The notes below the pieces were generated by a model, which worked only from the letters and a program-made list of their open reading frames with translations, had not been told where the DNA came from and searched no databases. Of a stretch of 17,955 bases of DNA, positions 12,826 to 17,955 are shown piece after piece. The DNA lies in contig JACDAF010000031.1 in the NCBI GenBank assembly GCA_013695575.1, positions 1 to 17,955 of the forward strand, read 5' to 3'. Source of the DNA: Chloroflexota bacterium. GTDB lineage: Bacteria > Chloroflexota > Limnocylindria > P2-11E. Positions within the stretch are counted from its first letter, which is position 1, and the number at the start of each line of letters is the position of its first letter. The translations under genes were made by a program, and so were the position numbers.

Positions 12826-13309
12826 CTCCCGGCTTCGCCGGGGAGACCTGCTCGTCGCCGGCGGATTCGTTCCCGGCGGCCAGGGCGCTGGTCGCTCCCT
12901 CGTCATCCCGAGCCAGGAACTTCACCTTGATCGGCAGCTTGTGCGAGGCGAGACGCATCGCCTCCTTGGCCAGTCCGCGGTCCACGCCCGAGAGCTCGAA
13001 GAGGACCCGGCCGGGGCGCACGACGGCGACCCAGTGGTCGGGCGCGCCCTTTCCGGATCCCATCCGGACCTCGGCGGGCTTCTTCGTGACCGGCTTGTCC
13101 GGGAACACCCGGATCCAGACCTTGCCACCGCGCTTCAGGTGGTGGACGATCGCGCGCCGGGCGGCCTCGATCTGCCGCGCCGTCATGTGACACGGCTCCT
13201 GCGCCTGCAGGCCGAACTCGCCAAAGGCAAGCGTCGCGCCCGAGCGCGCCGCACCCCGCATGCGGCCACGCTGGAACTTGCGGAACTTGAGCCGCTTCGG
13301 CTGCAGCAC
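12776..13309 (-). CDS. rplP: 50S ribosomal protein L16 (uL16) with acidic C-terminal tail
   Basis: A 177-residue L16; core residues 1-135 contact A-site tRNA and the peptidyl transferase centre region. The start is GTG at 13309 because the family start MLQPKRLKFRKFQRGRM falls there; it lies one base after the rpsC stop. Other motifs: GEFGLQAQEP, RVFPDKPVTKKPAEVRMGSGKG and the DRGLAKEAMRLASHKLP end. Residues 136-177 are an extra acidic Gly/Ala/Glu-rich tail that overlaps rpmC. The family usually ends near 136-145. Confidence 0.97.
   Translation of the reverse strand: MLQPKRLKFRKFQRGRMRGAARSGATLAFGEFGLQAQEPCHMTARQIEAARRAIVHHLKRGGKVWIRVFPDKPVTKKPAEVRMGSGKGAPDHWVAVVRPGRVLFELSGVDRGLAKEAMRLASHKLPIKVKFLARDDEGATSALAAGNESAGDEQVSPAKPGDGAGEQGAVEGHAATV
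12826..12845 (-). promoter_or_regulatory. Hairpin over the rpmC ribosome-binding region
   Basis: Transcript CTCCCCGGC-GAA-GCCGGGAG folds into an eight-pair stem with one bulge and a GAA loop. Its 3' arm is the GGGAG that would serve rpmC. It lies within the translated rplP tail, so ribosomes finishing L16 would open it. The coupling role is inferred. Confidence 0.4.
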
Positions 13310-13310
13310 G

Positions 13311-14072
13311 CTACGCCCCTCCCGCCGGTCGCGGTGTGGGCAGCGGGGGCGTCGCCGACGGGACGATGCCCGGGCCCGCCGGAGCGGCGGTGACCGCCGG
13401 ACGCGGCGCGGCGGACGGCGCGTTCGCGGCAACCTGCCGCGGTGCGGGCTCGATGTCGCCGCGGTAGACCCAGGCCTTCACGCCGATCGTGCCCCAGGTG
13501 GTCTTCGCGATCGCGCGCCCGAACTCGATGTCCGCGCGGAGCGTGTGCAGGGGCACGCGGCCCTCGCGCTCCCACTCGCGGCGTGACATCTCGGCGCCGC
13601 CCAGGCGTCCGGCGACCATCAGTCGGACGCCCTTGGCGCCCGACTTCATCGAGCGCTGGACCGTCTGCTTCAGGACCTTGCGGAACGAGACGCGGCGCTC
13701 GAGCTGCTGCGCGACGTTCTCGGCGATGAGCTGCGCGTCCACCTCGGGGTAGCGGATCTCGAAGATGTTCACCTTCACCGACTTGCCGGTGGTCTTGCCG
13801 AGCACCTGGCGGAGCTCCTCGACCTTCGCGCCACCCTTGCCGATGACGACGCCCGGCTTCGCGGTGTTGATGGTCACCGTCACCTGGTTCGTGGAGCGCT
13901 CGATGTCGATGCGCGAGATCGCGGCATCCCGCAGGCGGCCGCGGATGGCCTTGCGGATCGTGATGTCCTCGCGCAGCAGGCCGCGGTAGTTCTTCGACCC
14001 CGCATACCACTTCGCGTTCCATGTCTTGGTGAAGCCGAGCCGGAAACCGCCCGGGTGTGTCTTCTGTCCCAT
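13311..14072 (-). CDS. rpsC: 30S ribosomal protein S3 (uS3)
   Basis: A 253-residue S3, at the mRNA entry channel of the 30S head. MGQKTHPGGFRLGF starts the protein; the KH domain carries VVIGKGGAKVEELRQVL (about residues 75-91), and the C-terminal domain has RLMVAGRLGGAEMSRREW and TTWGTIGVKAWVYRGDI. After about residue 207 comes a Pro/Ala-rich tail of about 45 residues ending PRPAGGA, longer than the usual short charged tail. ATG at 14072 directly abuts the rplV stop. Confidence 0.98.
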   Translation of the reverse strand: MGQKTHPGGFRLGFTKTWNAKWYAGSKNYRGLLREDITIRKAIRGRLRDAAISRIDIERSTNQVTVTINTAKPGVVIGKGGAKVEELRQVLGKTTGKSVKVNIFEIRYPEVDAQLIAENVAQQLERRVSFRKVLKQTVQRSMKSGAKGVRLMVAGRLGGAEMSRREWEREGRVPLHTLRADIEFGRAIAKTTWGTIGVKAWVYRGDIEPAPRQVAANAPSAAPRPAVTAAPAGPGIVPSATPPLPTPRPAGGA

Positions 14073-14495
14073 CTAGCGAGCCTTCCTTCCCGACGCCTGG
14101 GGGACGCTCGACGGACGCCCCGACGCCTGGGGAGCCCTCTGCCGGTCGCGACGCCCTTCGATCGTCGTCTCGTCCACGACGATCGTGATGTGCGCGGTGC
14201 GGTGCAGCTTCGTGTCGCGGCGCCCGCGGCCACGCATCCACACCCGCTTCATTCGCGGACCCTCGTCCGCCAGCGCGCGCTTCACGTACATGTCACCGAG
14301 GTCCAGGTTGAAGTTGTTCTCGGCGTTCGCGGCGGCCGATCGCAGGACGCGGCTGATCATCGGCGCCGAGCCCTTTTGCAGGTGCTGCAGCAGCGAGAGC
14401 GCCTCCTCGACCGACTTCCCCTTGATGAGGTCGACGACGAGGCGCGCCTTGCGCGGCGACACCCGCTGGTACTTCGCGACGGCGCGGACCTCCAT
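14073..14495 (-). CDS. rplV: 50S ribosomal protein L22 (uL22) with duplicated C-terminal tail
   Basis: A 140-residue L22, whose long hairpin lines the peptide exit tunnel. Motifs: AKYQRVSPRKARLVVDLIKG at the start, VLRSAAANAENNF, and the tunnel hairpin through MKRVWMRGRGRRDTKLHRTAHI. The family core ends near residue 115. The remaining 25 residues hold a ten-residue unit repeated (QASGRPSSVP then QASGRKAR), backed by a 30 bp direct repeat in the DNA. ATG at 14495 abuts the rpsS stop. Confidence 0.97.
   Translation of the reverse strand: MEVRAVAKYQRVSPRKARLVVDLIKGKSVEEALSLLQHLQKGSAPMISRVLRSAAANAENNFNLDLGDMYVKRALADEGPRMKRVWMRGRGRRDTKLHRTAHITIVVDETTIEGRRDRQRAPQASGRPSSVPQASGRKAR
14089..14132 (-). 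repeat. Direct repeat in the rplV 3' end
   Basis: The plus-strand string CCCGACGCCTGGGG occurs at 14089-14102 and again at 14119-14132, 30 bases apart, both in frame. It encodes the duplicated QASGR unit of the L22 tail, which suggests a recent slippage or duplication. Confidence 0.8.
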
Positions 14496-14795
14496 CTAGG
14501 CGCCCGCCTTCACGGTCGTCGAGCGCTCGACGGCGACGGCCCTCGAGTGCCCGCGGAAGTTCCGCGTCGGCGAGAACTCACCGAGCTTGTGGCCGACCAT
14601 GTTCTCGGTGATGAAGACCGGCACGTGACGCCGGCCGTCGTGCACCGCGATGGTGTGGCCGACCATGCCCGGCAGGATCGTCGAGGCCCGCGACCAGGTC
14701 TTCACGACCTTCTTGTCGTTGCGCTGGTTCAGGGCGTCGATCTTCTTGACCAGCGAGGGGTGCACGTAGGGACCCTTCTTCGTGGAGCGACTCAT
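14496..14795 (-). CDS. rpsS: 30S ribosomal protein S19 (uS19)
   Basis: A 99-residue S19 of the 30S head. MSRSTKKGPYVHPSLVKKID, TWSRASTILPGMVGHTIAVHDG, HVPVFITENMVGHKLGEFSPTR and FRGHS are the family landmarks. Length is slightly above the usual 92-95 because of the end VERSTTVKAGA. ATG at 14795 has GGAGG eight bases upstream in the 19 bp gap after rplB. Confidence 0.98.
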   Translation of the reverse strand: MSRSTKKGPYVHPSLVKKIDALNQRNDKKVVKTWSRASTILPGMVGHTIAVHDGRRHVPVFITENMVGHKLGEFSPTRNFRGHSRAVAVERSTTVKAGA

Positions 14796-14814
14796 CGGCT
14801 CGGCCTCCGGCGCA

Positions 14815-15651
14815 TCACTTCTTCCTCTTCTTCTGGGGCTTGATGACCCAGCGATCGGTCGTCGGGTTGTTGCGCGTCTTGAGCCCCATCGCGGGCTTGC
14901 CCCAGGGCGTCTGGGCCATGCCGCCCACCGGCGACTTCGCCTCGCCGCCGCCGTGCGGGTGGTCGCGCGGCGACATCACGACGCCGCGCACCTTCGGGCG
15001 GAGGCCCATCCGGCGCTTGTGGCCGGCGCCGCCGACCTTCTGGTTCTCGTGGTCGAGGTTGCCGATCTGGCCGACCGTCGCGCGGCAGCGCACGTGCACG
15101 ATGCGGATCTGCCCCGAGGGAAGCCGGATCTGCGCGTACTCGCCTTCCTTCGCGACGAGCTGCGCCACGCCGCCCGCCGACCGCACCATCTGCGCGCCGC
15201 GGCCGGGCTGCAGCTCGACGCAGTGGATCTGCGTGCCGGTCGGGATGTGCTCGATCGCGAGGCAGTTGCCGAGCCGAGCCTCCGCGTCCGGACCGGAGAG
15301 CACCGTGTCGCCGACCTTCAGGTCCAGCGGCGCGATGATGTAGCGCTTCTCGCCGTCCTTGTAGTTGAGGAGGGCGAGGCGCGCCGAGCGGTTCGGGTCG
15401 TACTCGATCGCGGCGACCGTCGCCGGGATGCCGTCCTTGGTCCGCTTGAAGTCGATCATCCGGTAGCGCCGACCCTCGCCGCCGCCGCGGTGGCGCGCGG
15501 TGACGCGGCCCTGCGCGTTGCGGCCGCCCGACCGCTGCTTCGACTCGGTGAGCGCGCGCTCGGGCTTCTTGCCCTTGGTGAGCTCCTCGAACGACGCCGA
15601 CTGGCGGAACCGGCGGACCGGGGTGATCGACTTGTACTTCTTGAGCGGCAT
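14815..15651 (-). CDS. rplB: 50S ribosomal protein L2 (uL2)
   Basis: A 278-residue L2, needed for subunit association and peptidyl transfer. The start MPLKKYKSITPVRRF and the internal RNA-binding segment (about residues 60-200, including IEYDPNRSARLALL, GTQIHCVEL and RKVR-like RCRATVGQIGN) are standard. The C-terminal catalytic-region motif RDHPHGGGEAKSPVGG (H231, H233) is intact, and the protein ends PQKKRKK. ATG at 15651 lies five bases after the rplW TAA with a purine-rich GGAGGGGG upstream. Confidence 0.98.
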   Translation of the reverse strand: MPLKKYKSITPVRRFRQSASFEELTKGKKPERALTESKQRSGGRNAQGRVTARHRGGGEGRRYRMIDFKRTKDGIPATVAAIEYDPNRSARLALLNYKDGEKRYIIAPLDLKVGDTVLSGPDAEARLGNCLAIEHIPTGTQIHCVELQPGRGAQMVRSAGGVAQLVAKEGEYAQIRLPSGQIRIVHVRCRATVGQIGNLDHENQKVGGAGHKRRMGLRPKVRGVVMSPRDHPHGGGEAKSPVGGMAQTPWGKPAMGLKTRNNPTTDRWVIKPQKKRKK

Positions 15652-15656
15652 TCTCT

Positions 15657-15947
15657 TTAGACCCCCTCCACGAAGTAGCGCTCGATCTTCTGGCCCTCGG
15701 CGAGCGTCACGATCGCCTTCTTCCAGTCCGGCTTCTTCGCGAGGCGGCGGCCGTAGCGGCGTGTCTTGCCCTTGACGATCATCACGTGCACGTCGACGAC
15801 GTCCACGTTGAAGCCCTCGGCGACCGCTTCGGCGATCTCGAGCTTGTTCGCCTCACGGGCGACCTCGAACGTGTAGCGGCCGTTGTTCGTGCCGGCCATC
15901 GACTTCTCGGTGATGATCGGGCGCTTCAGCACGACGGTGCCCTTCAT
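15657..15947 (-). CDS. rplW: 50S ribosomal protein L23 (uL23)
   Basis: A 96-residue L23, the docking site for trigger factor and SRP at the tunnel exit. The start MKGTVVLKRPIITEKSMAGT at 15947 is the family start; the ATG overlaps the rplD stop (ATGA) and GGAGAG lies upstream. YTFEVAREANKLEIAEAVAEGF, VDVVDVHVMIVKGKTRRYGR and KKAIVTLAEGQKIE complete the core. The longer upstream frame is a shadow of rplD. Confidence 0.98.
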   Translation of the reverse strand: MKGTVVLKRPIITEKSMAGTNNGRYTFEVAREANKLEIAEAVAEGFNVDVVDVHVMIVKGKTRRYGRRLAKKPDWKKAIVTLAEGQKIERYFVEGV

Positions 15948-16963
15948 GACCGCTCTCCGTCCGAAGTGGCTGCGCGCGCGCCTGCGCGCGCGGCGAGCGT
16001 GTCGAGCGTGCCGCGCGAGACCAGGATCGTCTCGCCGCGGAGCAGGTCGGTGAGGCGGAGCGTGCCCGTCGAACGGACCTCGACCCGCGCGAGATTCGCG
16101 AACGCCCGGCCCGCCATGTCGGTCATGTCGTCCGCGACGACGATCGTGCGGCCGGTGTCGCCGATGCCGTCGAGCCACTCGCGCATCGCGCTCGTCTTGA
16201 TCCAGGCATCGGGCGTCCGGCCATTCGGGAGCGCGTCGAACACGAGCACCCGCCCCCGGGCCGCCTGATCGGCGAACGCTTCGGCGAACGCGGACTTGCG
16301 CATCTTCTCGGGGAGGCGCTGCCAGTAGGTGCGGCCGTTCGGGCCGAACACGACCCCACCGTGCCGCCAGATCGGCGAGCGGATGGAGCCGGCCCGGGCG
16401 CGGCCGGTGCCTTTCTGGCGCCAGGGCTTCGCGCCGCCGCCGCGCACCTGCGCGCGGGTCTTCGTGCTGGCGGTGCCCTGGCGCGCGTTCGCGCGCGCGG
16501 CGTTGAACGCCTGGAAGAGCACGCCTACCCCGCGGTCCGTCGTGGTGAGCGCCAGGGGGAGCGCGATCGTCTCGCCCGACGAGCCCGACGCGCCGATCAG
16601 CGCGGCGTGCCCCGCGGGCACCTCTGGCAGCGGGCGAACCTCGCGGACGCGCTTCGGCTGCGGTGCGGCCGGCTTCTCCCCGCGCTCGGCGCGGGCCGGG
16701 CGCGGCGTGATGGTCCGCGTGAGCGGGCGTGCCACGGCTCGCTTGGCGGCCGGCTTCGCCGCCGGCTTCGCCTTCTTGCGAGGCGAAGCCTCCGTCGCGC
16801 GGCGGAGCGTTGCGGCGTGCTCGGACGCTTCGGTGCGTTTCGTCTTTGCGCGCGTGCCCGAGCCCCCGCCCGTGACGCCAGCGACGGACGGCTTCGCCGG
16901 GCTCCTGGTCTTCGCGGTCGTCGCCGCGGTGGTCTTCTTCGTCGTCGTCTTCTTCTCAGCCAT
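15944..16963 (-). CDS. rplD: 50S ribosomal protein L4 (uL4) with long basic N-terminal extension
   Basis: The L4 core is at about residues 120-325. It includes FQAFNAARANARQGTASTKT and the tunnel loop GGGAKPWRQKGTGRARAG, then SIRSPIWRHGGVVFGPNGR and MRKSAFAEAFADQA. L4 is an assembly initiator and, in enterobacteria, the S10-operon repressor. Usual length is 200-215; this frame is 339. Residues 1-119 are Lys/Ala/Thr/Arg/Pro-rich, starting MAEKKTTTKK and including KPAAKPAAKRA. ATG at 16963 abuts the rplC stop with GGAAGG five bases upstream, supporting the long form. Confidence 0.96.
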   Translation of the reverse strand: MAEKKTTTKKTTAATTAKTRSPAKPSVAGVTGGGSGTRAKTKRTEASEHAATLRRATEASPRKKAKPAAKPAAKRAVARPLTRTITPRPARAERGEKPAAPQPKRVREVRPLPEVPAGHAALIGASGSSGETIALPLALTTTDRGVGVLFQAFNAARANARQGTASTKTRAQVRGGGAKPWRQKGTGRARAGSIRSPIWRHGGVVFGPNGRTYWQRLPEKMRKSAFAEAFADQAARGRVLVFDALPNGRTPDAWIKTSAMREWLDGIGDTGRTIVVADDMTDMAGRAFANLARVEVRSTGTLRLTDLLRGETILVSRGTLDTLAARAGARAATSDGERS

Positions 16964-17629
16964 CTAGGCCTTCCTGACCATGACCAGACCGTTCCGGCCG
17001 CCGGGCACGGCGCCCGAGACCACCAGCAAGGACCGGTCGGGGTCGCTCTTCAGGACCTCGAGGTTCCTCACCGTCACGCGGTCGGCGCCCTGGCGCGCGG
17101 CCATGCGCAGGCCCTTCAGCACGCGACCGGGCGTCGTGCCTGAGCCCACCGAGCCTTGGCGGCGCAGGTGATCGGACCCGTGCGACTTCGGGCCGCGCGA
17201 GAAGTGGTGCAGGTGCACCGGCCCCTGGAAGCCCTTGCCCTTGGACGTGCCGACGACCGTCACCTTGTCGCCCGGCTGAAAGCGCTCGACGCCGATGCGC
17301 TGCCCGGCCTCGAAGCCGTCGACGTCGTCGACGCGGATCTCGCGCAGGTGCTTGAGCGCGCCGTTGTCCTTGAGGTGCCCGAGCTCGGCCCGGGAGAGCT
17401 TCTTCTTGTTCACCGCGCCGAAGCCGAGCTGGACCGCCGTGTAGCCGTCGCGCTCCTTGGTGCGGACCTGGGTGATGACGTTGGACTCCGCGACGATCAC
17501 CGTCGCGCCGACGACCGACCCGTCGGGCCGGAAGTGCTGGAGCATGCCGGCCTTGCGGCCGAGGATGAGCGGCTTGGCCCATTCCGGACCATCGCTGGTC
17601 TCGTTGTGCTCTTGTGTCTCTTCGGCCAT
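16964..17629 (-). CDS. rplC: 50S ribosomal protein L3 (uL3)
   Basis: A 221-residue L3, an assembly initiator whose loop nears the peptidyl transferase centre. ILGRKAGMLQHF at the start, GTSKGKGFQG, the loop RRQGSVGSGTTPGRVLKG and the end SGAVPGGRNGLVMVRKA are typical. The glutamine methylated in E. coli L3 (GSIGQNQTPG) is replaced by serine here, as in many bacteria. The first 19 residues (Glu/Thr-rich, MAEETQEHNE) precede the usual start; ATG at 17629 has a GAGGCGGGAA leader. Confidence 0.98.
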   Translation of the reverse strand: MAEETQEHNETSDGPEWAKPLILGRKAGMLQHFRPDGSVVGATVIVAESNVITQVRTKERDGYTAVQLGFGAVNKKKLSRAELGHLKDNGALKHLREIRVDDVDGFEAGQRIGVERFQPGDKVTVVGTSKGKGFQGPVHLHHFSRGPKSHGSDHLRRQGSVGSGTTPGRVLKGLRMAARQGADRVTVRNLEVLKSDPDRSLLVVSGAVPGGRNGLVMVRKA

Positions 17630-17645
17630 TTCCCGCCTCGCTCCG

Positions 17646-17954
17646 TTAGAGCTTGATCTCGATGTCGACGCCCGCCGGCAGGTTCAGCCGCATGAGCGCG
17701 TCGACGGTCTTCTGCGATGGGTCGTTGATGTCGATGAGCCGCTTGTGCGTCCGGATCTCGAACTGCTCGCGCGAGTCCTTGTAGATGAACGGGCTCTTGA
17801 TGACCGTGAACTTCTCGATGCGCGTCGGCAGCGGCACCGGACCCGTGACCGTCGACCCGGTCCGCTGCGCCGTCTCGACGATCTGCGCCGCGGACTGGTC
17901 GATGAGCTTGTGGTCGTAGGCCTTGAGGCGGATCCGGATGCGCTGCTTTGCCAT
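17646..17954 (-). CDS. rpsJ: 30S ribosomal protein S10 (uS10)
   Basis: A complete 102-residue S10, exactly family length; it is part of the 30S head and also the NusE transcription antitermination factor. MAKQRIRIRLKAYDHKLID, GPVPLPTRIEKFTVIKSPF, the RTHKRLIDI loop and the end LPAGVDIEIKL are canonical. The ATG at 17954 lies one base inside the window edge, so its leader and the operon promoter, or a preceding tuf gene, are out of view. Confidence 0.98.
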   Translation of the reverse strand: MAKQRIRIRLKAYDHKLIDQSAAQIVETAQRTGSTVTGPVPLPTRIEKFTVIKSPFIYKDSREQFEIRTHKRLIDINDPSQKTVDALMRLNLPAGVDIEIKL

Positions 17955-17955
17955 G

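Noticed and set aside
12776..13432. Longer L16 starting upstream at 13432
   Set aside because: The extra 41 residues are Arg/Pro-rich out-of-frame rpsC sequence; the GTG at 13309 gives the canonical L16 start.
15657..16178. Longer L23 starting at 16178
   Set aside because: The extension is out-of-frame rplD sequence; MKGTVVLKRP at 15947 is the family start with GGAGAG upstream.
16737..16790. GGCTTCGCCGCCGGCTTCGCC repeats in the L4 extension as another copy of the spacer hairpin
   Set aside because: Similarity is limited to the short GGCTTCGCC core and is explained by the coding repeat KPAAKPAAK.
1..17955. tRNA or rRNA genes, CRISPR arrays, insertion sequences, attachment sites, prophage or defence genes
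   Set aside because: None seen by eye: coding density is near complete with housekeeping genes, no regularly spaced repeats, no transposase or integrase, and no shift in base composition suggesting transfer.

Overview
The window is one head-to-tail block of ribosomal-protein and housekeeping genes, all on the minus strand, so transcription runs from position 17955 towards position 1. The DNA is G+C rich (about two thirds by eye). Gene content and order are those of the fused bacterial S10, spc and alpha operons, followed by truA and the rplM-rpsI pair. The organism is a free-living type of bacterium. The order rplQ-truA-rplM-rpsI, the four-cysteine lid of adenylate kinase, the zinc forms of S4, S14, L36 and L24, and the SecY N-terminus point to a high-GC Terrabacteria lineage. 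Chloroflexota is my best guess; this is inference from general family knowledge and not firm.

Layout in transcription order. S10 part: rpsJ, rplC, rplD, rplW, rplB, rpsS, rplV, rpsC, rplP, rpmC, rpsQ (17954 to 11928). spc part: rplN, rplX, rplE, rpsN, rpsH, rplF, rplR, rpsE, rpmD, rplO, secY, adk, map (11931 to 4779). An internal promoter-like site (4744-4773) then precedes the alpha part: infA, rpmJ, rpsM, rpsK, rpsD, rpoA, rplQ, then truA, rplM and the first codons of rpsI, cut by the window edge. All 34 protein genes expected for this arrangement are present and none looks broken. Packing is very tight: many neighbours share ATGA, GTGA, TGATG or TAGTG overlaps, and the longest spacer is 118 bp. 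Nine genes start with GTG or TTG. I see no tRNA, rRNA, CRISPR, insertion sequence or terminator, and no stretch above 300 bases lacks a gene.

The products work together: ribosomal subunits (20 large- and small-subunit proteins lining the core assembly pathway and more), the RNA polymerase alpha subunit, the translocon pore SecY, adenylate kinase, methionine aminopeptidase, initiation factor IF-1 and a tRNA pseudouridine synthase.

What is not routine: (1) a two-hairpin repeat occupies three spacers (rplX-rplE, secY-adk, rpmJ-rpsM), with a partial copy at rplE-rpsN; in each full case an open frame runs from the upstream stop to the downstream start, giving possible 29-41 residue coupled peptides. 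(2) L4 and S17 carry long Lys/Ala/Thr-rich N-terminal extensions of about 95-120 residues that begin with the same nine residues. (3) S8, S11, L16, S3, L22 and RpoA also carry low-complexity tails. (4) The L16 tail overlaps rpmC by up to 50 bp and holds a hairpin covering the rpmC ribosome-binding region. I found no defence, mobile or biosynthetic system here.
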